Source: Pelodera strongyloides (Eukaryota; Nematoda; Chromadorea; Rhabditida; Rhabditidae). Taken from it: a stretch of 64,000 bases of DNA. Position numbers and translations under genes: made by a program. The notes beneath the pieces were generated by a model. That model saw nothing but the letters and a program-made list of their open reading frames with translations, did no database searches and was not told the DNA's origin. Positions 13,201-25,200 of the stretch are shown piece after piece; positions within the stretch are counted from its first letter, which is position 1; each line of letters starts with the position of its first letter. Location: contig JAANDG010000003.1 in NCBI GenBank assembly GCA_036852015.1, positions 516,001 to 580,000 of the forward strand, given 5' to 3'.

Positions 13201-16200
13201 CATCTCCTCATACGTCAACTCCTGGAACAGTTGTGTGTACTTGTGTAGACGCAACGATTTCAACCATATCGGCACTTCTGAAAACAATACAACTTAAATA
13301 AATAATCTCGTTTGTTTAACGAATTCACAGTTCTCAGTTTCGATTCAACTTCTAAAAATCCGTTTTTCGATTGTTCAGATACCAAATCATATGATATAGA
13401 CTAACTACCACTACCAGTCACCTTCCCACCTTACTTCTTATTAAAAACTACATCGTATCGTGACAGCCAATAAAACAACTTTTCGTTTACATAAAAATGG
13501 CATTCCCCCAGACAAATGAACCGATTCGCCGTAGACAATTCGCATATAATTAGCATTCAGAATGCATGCCGTCTTCTCACAATAAAACATGTGCGACAAC
13601 CGTTGTCTTCATTGATTCAAAGACCAATCTTTCGGCCCGACTCGGCTCAAAAACTAACAAAAACTAGGATCACATTTTCACACGCTTCAATCTGATTCAC
13701 AATAGTCTAGTGCAAAAATAGCACATAGTGCAATGATATGCCAACACGTTACAAAGCATACTGCACAATAGCCTGTAGGCTTTATGCACGTAACGTATTC
13801 ATGGCGTAGTTACGACATGCGTTGTTGGCGAGCCAATAACTGATATAACGGTCTTCAAGGCACTGTATAAGATCTAGACATCAGAAAACAAAAAGGGTCA
13901 GGTCCGTTAGATGGACTGCGCCCTTTCCCAGGGCCCCCTTCTGAAGTTATAAGCGGACACACCATATTTTCCAAACTCCCAATATCGAAATTCGCGGACA
14001 CTTCTTGCGAACGGAATAGGCATCCAATATAGCTAGACAGACAAACACGCTTAAAGTTAGCTTAGCTGCACGTACCCAAAGTGCAAAAAATGAACAACGA
14101 TACAGTCATCAACAAAGGGGTGACAAAACACATATGTGAGCCCAATCCCAATGGTCCAATCCTAATTTAGAAAGTGCTAGACAGCTGGACTACCGTCAGA
14201 AACTGCACCCCCCCATACTCACCCGCGTCTTTAGGTAACTCAAGTTTCGTATAACTCGATGCTGTGAGAGTGAGAATCCGAAATCAAAGTACCCTCTAAA
14301 CTTTTTTTTATAAAAGGTCTATTCCCAGGCCGACGGCCGACACATCACGCACCAGACGGTGAATGCCGGTAAAATGGTATTTATTGACAATAAAACCGAT
14401 ACACTATATGGAATCGCACCTTCGCGCCACATTTTGACAACGAGGTTTTTCCCATTCACTCCTTCACACAGGGTAAATATTCTCAGTTTTTTGGGAGGTC
14501 TATTGAATTGAACGAACATGGGGAAAAAAGTGTCGACAGGGAAAGTGAAATACTTCTTCTTCTACCAATATAATATTTTATAGAATTGCTTGACTCACCC
14601 AGCAATAAAAACCATTCAGAAAAACACCCTCGCAGACCCCAATGTTCCCTCAATATTGAAAATATCTCCGAACAGGGTTAGCGGATTAACACACTTCATG
14701 GCAGGTCGGCAGGTGTAAACCGATGACGCCATGTTGCCTCAATTTCCTCAAACTCTCAGAAAGGGACAACATTGGACAACTCATGCACAGCGTAAACATT
14801 AAACAAATGCTTGGATGAAAAGGCTCTTTTGCACAATGAACCAACATCACTGTATAAGGTCAAAAAGCCTAGGATTGCATTAGTCACACGGAATTCTGAG
14901 GAAACACTGCAGCCACATCTTTATCGGTAAAGGATTATCACTTTTCTATGGTTAGGATCCTAGCTCCCCATAGCCACCCTCCCCGCCTCAATCACCCCGA
15001 GCCCGCCAGCTCCCTGATGTCCTTCTCGCGGACGTTCGTCAGGGCAGCTCAGTGGGTGGTCGCTATCGTCGTGTGTTTTGCTTGTTGCAAACATATATCA
15101 GTGAATTCGATCGCGGGGTTCTTGGTGTTCGTCGCCAACACACAAAGGACCATTTAGCGTATGTGTGTGTGGCGTAATGGGGCGTCTTCTCATGACTGGA
15201 ATCGAGGAGTATGTGTACCACCGAAACACTCTCTCCTTCTCTTTCTCCTTGTCCCATCCTCACTGCTCCTTACATCTAGCAATGCCGATCAAGTGTGCGC
15301 ATGTGCGCAACACTGCTGCGAGCTCGTCGCCTCGCGTTGGCGAGACATTCCAGACAGATCACAGACACCATAGGCAGATTGGGATGGGGAATGAGGACAA
15401 AACTCATCAAACGGAAACATGGTGCCGACCGATTAGACGACATAGCAGTTAATCAAGCAGACTTCCCCTCCGCCACCTCCAATACAGAGAGATTAGTCTT
15501 CTACGGTCTGGGAAACATAGTGCGATCTGCGAAACAATAGACGAAGGAGGAGCATTCCTTGTATTCCTCCTAATGCTATCGAGATCATCAGCATCGAAGG
15601 TCGAAGAGTCAATAGAAAACTACTAGCTCTAGCTCGAGTAGTTGAAGCGAAAACAGTTTAACTATGAACAAAACAACAGAAACTATATACCCCATCTTCT
15701 ACGTACCACTCCAATGAACTCTTAATACTCTTAAATGTGAAAACGTAAACGAATACCACTAAGCAAATGTGTGTTTTCGTGTGGTCACCCGTTTTCTCAG
15801 ATACAAACAGTGACTTTGAAGTCACTACTACATTTTTCTTTGCACCTATAAATAAACAACCCTAATGGTCTTGTTTTTCTTTCGTGTTGCACAACAACTC
15901 TTGCACGGAAAAAAGACACAAAATCACTCCCGAATCCAATACTGTTTCCACAAGAAACAAAAACAAATGTATAACATAGTTCGAGTTTTTACTGAGATTA
16001 CAGCCTTTAGCTTTATAATGCTTCCCATAAAAATTCTAATTCCGTTTTCCGGTACACAACGACCACCCACATCTGGCCGTATTTCTACATCGGATCGTTT
16101 GTTTAAGGAACATCCTTTGATATGCTAATCAGCATGGCTTGCGTGTGCGCGCGGGTGGTCGTCCCCGCTACCAGTCCCGTATTTTTTTCAAGGCCACAAT

Positions 16201-19200
16201 GTTCTAACACCCACAACCGCTGCTGGCTGAGCAACTGGTTTTCTTACATCTCGTCTAAAGTGTAACAGTATGCGTTTCCGGAGGAATTTAACTGTTGGGG
16301 GGTTCTAATCCAATCGAACTCACTAGAAATTCATGTTCTGGTTCAATCATTAAAATGATAACGACTTAAACCCACACATCACAAAATACTGATAAGGGTG
16401 ATAAGTTGGCAGGTGGGTGCGCTGAAACCTGGAACCCTGCCAGCCACCTGGCGCTTACAAAAGGTCGTAAATCTTCGAATAAAGTAGGCAAAGACAAGAA
16501 TCTTGTGCACTACTACACTCACAGTGTGGTCTCGGATATGTCATTGCATTTTTACAACCCTTTATGTTCTGGAAGGTTGCCATGCTGTGAATTTCAATCT
16601 AGGAAGACACAAAGATAAACATCTCTCGCTGATCAACTGAACTGAACTGACTGGTCCCTAGATGGCAGAGTTAACAAAATAGCGCTTGCAGAGAGCAAGG
16701 ACACAATCAGAAAAACCAAGAGAATGGAAGATCACCCCCAGACACGATACGGATATATATCACAGAGAATTTGGGGACCCGCGACCCACAGGGTCCCTGA
16801 CCCCAAATTTTCCCATTGTTCGAGACCACCCGTTCCCCAATAGAGAACGCATGCCGTCACATTAAAGTGACGGATTGTTGGAGAACAGTGCCCCTTCCCA
16901 CCAATGGTTCAAGCGAACACATCTGACAACAATTCACAGTGCACACAAACACACAGCTCATTAAATTCAGCTCATTGCTCAATTGCTCTAATGGCACTCT
17001 GTTGGACAGTTAACATCAGGAATTGAGAAAAGAAAATTGTAAATTGTACTAAACCAGCAGTGGTATCCCCCAAATGCGCAGCTCCCATTCTTAGTCCTGT
17101 AGTAATTCGTAAACCCCCAAACTCCATTTGTGCAGATTAGCATCTGATAAACTATTCAATTGTACTCCGCAAAGAAACTTCCCAGTCCAAAGCTCCAAAC
17201 CCGTATTTAAGCTAGGCTAGAAGCCAGGGCGACCACACACATACTCCCAGAACAGATGTTTCCTGCTGATAAGGGTCGTGCTCATCAGGAAGGTCATCAA
17301 CATCAAATTTTCAATGCCTAACAGCCTCGTACTTAACAGGCGCTCTGCCATCATGATCTGCTTCTTAATGTGCTTGGTCTGTTGGTCTGGGCCAACTACA
17401 ACGTACGATAACCTGTTAATTGGCTCAACAAATTATCACAGTTAAAACGTTTGTTTCGCGGGAAGAGGGGGGGCAAAGAAAAACTTCCCTCTCTGAACAA
17501 TGTCTGTCATTACACCAAGCAGACAAGGATGTACTAATTCTTCTATTCTCAGCTCAGTCTTTCTGCTGCAGCACGGATTGGATAATTTATGACACCTTTG
17601 GTGATACGCTCAACGCTCTTCCACACACACCGCGATATCATCTCTATGCGTGTGTGTATGTACCTATGGGTGATATGATAGTGATAGATAAAGATGAAAT
17701 ACGATCATAACTCACATCGCCAGAAAGGGCAAAACGGTCGTCCTGATCTCCATCCGATTGTATGCAATTTTATCACAGTTTGATAGCATAGTAGCGGAAA
17801 ATAATACAACAAAAACTGATTTTTGCAAGCCCTTAGCCCTACTATCTACTACTAACAAATACTCGTGAACAAATCAAATCCTGCAAATATACATCCAAAT
17901 AACCTGGGCCTTAGCTAATACCACATAACCATACAGAATATCTGAGCATACACCCTAACCCCCTCCCCAACAATGTTTTAACGCTCCCTCTAAACTCTAA
18001 ACTAACAAAAGTTCTTTGGTTATTTTAAGCAAACCAATTCCAATTCCCACGATTTTGTGGCAACCGTTTTGCATGGAAAACAAAAGTTCACATCCATAAA
18101 TGTCTGAAAACAAGGGAGATTAGGGGGGACAAAGAAAGGGACCAAGTGCCGCAGACCGCTTTCCCCCACTGCGCCGTCGTGTAGCCGCATTCGATCGTGG
18201 GAATAACAAGTACAACATCGTCTACGTTCGGTCTCTCTGCACCTCGTACCGATGTAGAACAAAGAAGTGCCGACAACAAGTTATTATGGACTACGGTAGG
18301 ATTAATCGGATCAAACCGGGTTCCCGTCTCTCACTCTACTCTCACTCACTCTCTCTAACTCCATCTCTTAAAGTAGCTTGATGGGTAAAACAGAAAAATC
18401 TTCGAGGCTAAAAAGAAAAACGTTTTCCCTTGACTTTAAAAGTACTGTAGCTACGTAGCTAGTAGTCTATACAATGACCCACCCCGGCAATCAGCTTTAC
18501 TAGACTAGCACTACATGTAATTATCAGCAAAGCCATTAAGAGCTAATGGGGCGAGGCAATATAGCAACCGCCGTTTGCTTGCTTATTGGTAGTTCCTTAT
18601 CAGTGTTTTACTACCGTGCGCCCACTATTTCCCAGGGAAGACTACTCTGAGCAAACATACCTATAAGACAGACATCCATAATCATAATTAAACACTGTAC
18701 CATTGATAAAAAAAAAACCAAAGAGTGCAGACTCAGTTCAATGGTTTACGCATTAAAGAGAAATACCGGCCGGTTTTTGAAACGCATCTCAATTTCTTGC
18801 ATTCCTATGCATTTATGCAACGTGGGGTCTAATTGGGGTCTACGTTTTATTCTAATGCTTGCTCATTTGCATATGCTGCATAAGAAAGCAGGTGCACGCA
18901 ATGCGTTTCAAAAACCGGCCGGTATTTCGCTTTAAGGTTCATGGTCACCTACGCATGTACAGTACACCCTAAAGTTTAAAGTCTGGCTGATCGATGGTTT
19001 ACTTTACGAACAGTGCGAGAACTAAGCAGCGCCCGGTTGAGGTTAATTTACAGCTCCTTGTCTCAGACCATGAGCACATAGCGCTTCTCTAGACAAATGC
19101 TTGTAAATTAAGGCGCTTCCAGCTTCTCCACCCAACCCTGTGTGGACAACGACAACGAAAAGCGTTCACCAAAAATATTGGCAGAAACGTATTGGCAGAA

Positions 19201-22200
19201 AGTGCGGGAAAACTAAATGTGCACCGTAGCTCAAAGAAAAAACCTTCTCCTCTCCCCACCAAATACCGTAATATTACATACACTAACAGGAATAATTGAA
19301 ATTACTAAGGTTTGCGGAGTTTACGCCTCTTGTAATTATCTGTATTTTCCCTCTGATTGAAAAGAATCAACAAAACGTGACCGAAAAATTTGCTAATTTG
19401 TCGTTTAGTACAGCTGACCCAAAAGTTCAATCGCCAGCGTATGAAAGCAAATGTGCGATTTGGGGTTTTCTTTTGACAAGCGCCAGACGATATGACCTGC
19501 ATTTTCTCACACAGTTGTCAGGCGTTCGTTTTTTCCAACCATTGCATGGTGTGGTGTGGAGTCAGACTAGCGAATACGAAAGGAATATAAAGATAAATAG
19601 AACATGTATCAACACAACTAGAACACTTTGAGTTATTCTGTCTTTCAATCTCTGGTCATAAAGCTCTGAAGCATCTCGCGTTGCAAACACTAATTTACTT
19701 ACAGTAATACAATAAACAGTAAACAATAATACAAAAACAATAATAATTTAATTAAGTCACGATTTTAGTTAGTCCACCTCACTTTTTTCAAAAAATACAC
19801 TCATATGCAGTTCACAGAAAAAAAACATCCCATAAATATCTTTTCTGACTGACGGTTTTGTGTTTGCTACATTTCGCCCACTTTTTTGGTTTGGTTTTGG
19901 TGGCACAAAAACTAAAGGCACGCAGGCACCGAGTGGCGCCCCAAAACCTCCCAAACAACCAATAAGAGAGGTGAGTGTATGTAGCGGTAAATATGCAACT
20001 GGTGTGTGTTGCAGTATTCAGCAAAAACGGTATTCGTCGCCTAACTAGAAAATTAGAAAAGGTTCAGATCATGAATCATGATAAATCGTTCATTCACCAA
20101 AAACAAATGGTGCATGTGAATTCGGTGCCACAGTATTATGTTTCCAGTCGAACACTAATCCCAAATTTCAACGCAGTCAAATAATTCATCGTACCCGCTT
20201 GCTGCCAAGTGTCAAAAAATTGCCTTTTACAAATGCCCCCGGTATCCAGCAGCGCCGAACACGCGAGCGGCAAAGTGCAAAATGGAGCAAAGAGAACACC
20301 TTACTTACATGCAACAATTTCACTTATTTCACTCCTCGCCGTATTGAAAACACTAATACAAGTAAACGAATCGTCCTTGGCTTACATACACTCAAGAAAA
20401 CCGATAGAACAGTTAGACAGATATAAGCATATACGTACTTATCAGGTTCTCAGGAGAGTAGTCCCGTCGCATATAGTACAGATCACCATGTGTTTGGGCA
20501 AAGTTCCCCAATTCCCCACCATAAGCAAGCTCCACTTCCCTCTAAACTAGAACACCACCACAGCCAGCTGTTTATTCCCAAAATCGCAGTTTCTTTGGTT
20601 CTTTGCCACGCACATTTCAATTGCCCTCGACTGGAAACAGGTGGCCGCCAACTTCGCAACATTCGTTTTGTGTGTATGCGTGTGGTGCGTGGAGAGGTGT
20701 CAATTTCACAGAATCACTGGATTATCTATCTCTTCTCTATCACTCACGCCTCTCCAAAGTGCAGGTGCTCGAGCGAGTGGTGAGGGTCGGCCGTTCCTCG
20801 GTTCCTCCGACTTCGACCCAACTGATCAAAGCACTCTATAGTGGGTGAGGTTCGCAACATTTCGCCTCACAAATAATAATTAGAAGTGAGTCTTTCTCTC
20901 CTCCTCCTCCTCTCTTTCGTTTTCCCTCTAAGATTGCAGTCTTCTCTCACTCTCCCGTGCGGGTATGCTTTCTCTCCTCTATCCAGATCAATTTCCTCCT
21001 ATTTCTCCACTCACAACACTCAAACTGTCGCCTCTCACACCTTCCCTTCGACTGCACTCATAGACAGCGAGGGAGAGGGGGATGGGTGGAGAACTCATTT
21101 TCAAATATTCCCTTGCATAGAAAATGGAACTCGAAACAAAGCACAGGGCAGACGTTCCCATGAACGAAAGCAATGGTTGTGCATTGTGTGCTGCTTCATT
21201 GAAAACAAGCAAAACTATTTCCAAACACTGCACTCTTTCCAATATCGTGCACTTTATTCCAATAATATTGGAGGCTCGTGGAAAGCAGGTACTGTAGTAT
21301 CGAATCCGATCGTCTGCTTCTCTTCTCTCTTTCTCTACACGGCCCACATCTATGTGAGTGCCCTGGCTCCCGGCTCAATATGCCACTGACTTGGCATGGT
21401 CTGACAAAGGCAGGTTTATGAAAACCAGCAAAAACGCCATTACATACAAATTCCGGAAAATGAAGGAGGAAACCGGAAAGATCTCGTACGTAAAAATGCT
21501 CTCGAAACAAGCAAGAACAGATAATGATAGATGCCGGAGGGCAGCCATATCCTATCCAGTCTGTGACTGGCACCACTATACAACAGCTGGTTGATACACA
21601 AGTGCGGAGGCACTGGAACTCTTGAACAAAGTTCAGAACCGATCTTCTGCATTGTTAATTATTCTCACCGCAAATAATAATTTCTGAATTGAAGCTAATT
21701 AGTATGAAAGGAACCAGAACCAGGCCCCCGGGTTAACTAGTACATCGAGTCAAGCATACCAGAAACTATAAATTCACTACCCTTGTTCACATTTCACACC
21801 AAAACACGGCGGATCAAATGGATAATCCGATAATCCAACTCATCCGCTACAACCAAACAAGGTCATTAAGCACGGTCGGCGGGTGTGAGATCTGTGCGTT
21901 TGCAACATAAACGGTGCGCGATCTGCGGTGGTATCGCCGACAGACATCTTTCCTGCCAGCCGACAGCCACATGTGTAGGAAAGGACACCGCTTCACGCTA
22001 CACGATTCGGTTCCTTGTTTCTTCGCGACACTCCCAACAACTGTGTAATGTGTAAATCGAACATTAGATACGCATCGATGATGTTGCTATGTTGACCGAG
22101 CCAACGACAACAAATTAGTGCAATATAATGTCTCGAATCAGGCACTGCACTGCAGGCACATCAATATTGCCAACTATTATATTGTACTTAAATTGACACC

Positions 22201-25200
22201 GCACGATCTAATAACATTACGCAGCCTCTTCAATACGGAATACAAAATAAGACAGACATCAAAAAGCGACGTCCAATGAGAGAGTGCGTGCATTCTCTCG
22301 GGAATAAACTCGCAATCAAATAATATGTAAAACGCGCAATGTATACTAAAGTTATTCTCCGACCATCCGATCTTAATATTTTCAGCAGCGCAACTCGCAA
22401 CAGGTCCTCAAAACAAATATGTCACTTTCGAGCGCAGCAACGTTGCTGACAAATTACTCCCCATGCAAAGTACACGCGGCGTGTTTTATCTAATGAAAAC
22501 ATCGACATCTTCTCAACTTTTTTTTTTACAACAAAGAACAATTAATTATACATATCAAGTGAATCTCGGTGCTAGGTGTAAACTGTGCGAGAATAGCACC
22601 TTTCCTCCCGATTAAAACACAACCTATATCATTGATTGATCTTTTATGACACAACTAAAAACAAAATCTTTACTGGGAACGAGTAAAATACAATAACATC
22701 TCTTAAATTTGCCACTAACCCCGACCACTCCCAATCCAAACCACTTATTGTTAGTATCTGTACTGCAGCATAATCCAATTTATGGGCAAAAACGTTATCG
22801 CAAAGCGTCGCTTTGGGGTGAAAGATAACGCGAGTCTAGATTAGAATGTTGCGGACTGTGAGTCGCGCCGCCACTGTCTGACAGTGAAGAATGACGATAA
22901 AACCTCGGTATTCAACGGATCAGACAGTAAGGGACAGTTGAAATTCACACACCCAAGAACTAGTAAGGATTCCCATAATTCCCAACTCCCAGCCAGTATA
23001 GCCTGCTTGGCATTCTCACAAGAGGTTGTCACGAAACGCATTTATCATCATCAATCTTTTTTCTGCATCAATAAATATCAATATCTAAAAATTCCATTTC
23101 GGCGCGAGCGCGGCTAGGATGGCCAGTCTTTCAATTTGTTCCCCACAGCAACTACGCACTGTGCTTGATTGATATTGATAAAGGATGCGTGCACTGGTTG
23201 GCATCAAGGAAACAATGAAGGAGCTCCCTAAGCGGAGATCGAAACCCAGACTTGATCAGACATTTTGATTGGAGTGGCAGGGAATGCACCGTGTAATTTT
23301 CAGGGGTGCACCCTGTGAGAGAGGCTCGGTTCCCGAGAAACTAGCCTAAAACTCGCCAAGTCACACATCATATTATCAATATGATCCACTTCTCTGCAAT
23401 ACAGTGTTTCGGAGCTCACCCGTCTCGTGCACTCCTAGTCTAGAGTGATCTCTATCGCAATCTTAGCGATCGAGGTGAAAAGGTTGGCACTCTCTTTCAA
23501 AGTGGCAACATGCATGCACACGTGAGAGCAGACTTTGCTAGCTTCCTGTCTGCTTTGAGACGAATCGTCAGTCTTGTCTGACGAGAGAACGCTGCAATAC
23601 ACGCCAATCGGACGAGGCGCAGAGCGTCTGACAGACGTAGGTTGGAGAGTTGCAGGTGTCTGCTGCCAGTTTGATCTCACGAGAGAGGAGGAATGATAGA
23701 AAGAAAGGGGGGAGGAATAGAGAGATAAATAAACTAAGATTGGTCTCAAAATCACAAACTCCGCTTGCCCGGCACGCAACATTAGTTGCAGTCAGTTCAC
23801 TAAACATTGTGCAGACAAACTATCGGGGGGGGGGGGACCAGCGACCAGCTGATCGCAGAGTCATTCACTTTGTGCGGTGAATTGGCCCGCACACGATCCG
23901 ATCATATTACCAGACAGTGGCCATGGCATGGCACAACCCCGACCCCGACTCAAAAGAGAAGAAGCAAACTCTACTAATCAGATGTTAAGGTCAGTAAGAA
24001 AGTGAATCACCAACTAACTAGTAGAAGTCACAACTCCCCCATCCAGCAGAAATACAAACAGGTGGCAGGGGGACTACTTCGAGGAAGACATGTGTATCTA
24101 CGCAAGTGATAGATGATAAACGATAAAAGAATGAGAGACGATCGAAAAAAGTTGCACTCTTGAGCGCGCTGGCAGAAAAAAAAAGCATCGCGAACCGCGT
24201 GCTCGCTCGAAGCATCCAAATGACGAAATGTTGACAAAATTTTTCGAATTTTCCTAGTAAAAGTCCAAAAATGCACATTTTGAAAACGGCGGTAAACGCA
24301 CGGTTGTTTACTCCTCCTCTTTTCGAATTTTTTTGTTGAGACCGACCGCTAATTCGCTTTAAGCAAAGATATTAGATATCAGTCCCAAAGTAAACTACTC
24401 CTTACCCCTCATTCCAGGCGGAATCCGTCCAGGTTGCGACTGAGTGGATGGTTCATGGAAAGTCGTTCCGGGTCCTATTCCGCTCTTTGCTGAGTGAAAA
24501 TTTGTCGACGCCGTTGTAGGTGAAGTTGGCACGGGTGGTGGCAACATGGCATGCACTGATGGTGGCGGTGTCCTGAACATGTGCATTATGAAGAGGAACC
24601 TTCACCACCACCACTACTGATATGTTATACTATCAGGTGCAGTACTGCACTACTCCAACCTCCAACTACCAACACAACCGCGAATCGCCTACGGTCCTGA
24701 AGGCAGTGCCCTCAACACCATAGCTTTTAATAGCTATCATAAACTGCGACCTACGATCCAGGATTCTAGAATCTCTTGGAAAAGATTAAAACAGCTTGCC
24801 TAAACACATTCGGCATGATAGATTGATTCTGTAACCGGCTCTCCATGGACCTCTGGTGCCTCGTATTGTTATTATTATTGTTAGGATTTTGTTGCACAGC
24901 TTGTACGACAACTCGATTTGACGTGTTGTTAGAAAACGTTGTTGCGGATGAACCCTGAAACAAAATACAGTAAGGACAAACAAACTAATCACGTTCGATC
25001 AGGAATAACAAGAGCAAAGACCGGTGGATCAGTCAACTAGCAAAGAAAAAAAGCAGACTAAACACAAACAGTAGCCACAGCGTGTCCCACACACAATATC
25101 AGTGAGTGAGAGAAGAGGCTACGTGTCATATGGTATAAACTGGTCAGAACCATGCTTGCTTTATAGCAAAGGTTAGCTATCAAACCTTATCAATAGCGAG

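Larger units (their letters stand above)
13278..24405 (-). other. Large (11.1 kb) intron 4 of the Smaug-like gene
   Basis: Donor GAGGG|GTAAGG at 24406/24405 and acceptor TTTTCAG at 13278 join in phase 1 (G+AA = Glu). The intron divides the N-terminal low-complexity exons from all SAM-containing exons. I saw no convincing coding exon on either strand. It holds a GC-richer patch at about 14940-15540, a 45-bp palindrome at 16769-16813, a palindromic MITE at 18753-18935, CT-rich DNA near 20880-21050, a G12 run at 23825-23836 and a solo element end near 24340-24360. Alternative promoters or short non-coding RNAs inside cannot be excluded by reading alone. Confidence 0.7.

Noticed and set aside
15161..15540. 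Overlapping plus-strand ORFs of 70-95 aa in a GC-richer patch of the large intron
   Set aside because: Three frames are open at once and none has a domain or splice context. Recorded instead as a possible regulatory island.
20886..21576. Overlapping ORFs of 119-167 codons on both strands
   Set aside because: They arise from CT-rich, stop-poor DNA in a Smaug intron, with no domain, no consistent splice sites and no strand preference.
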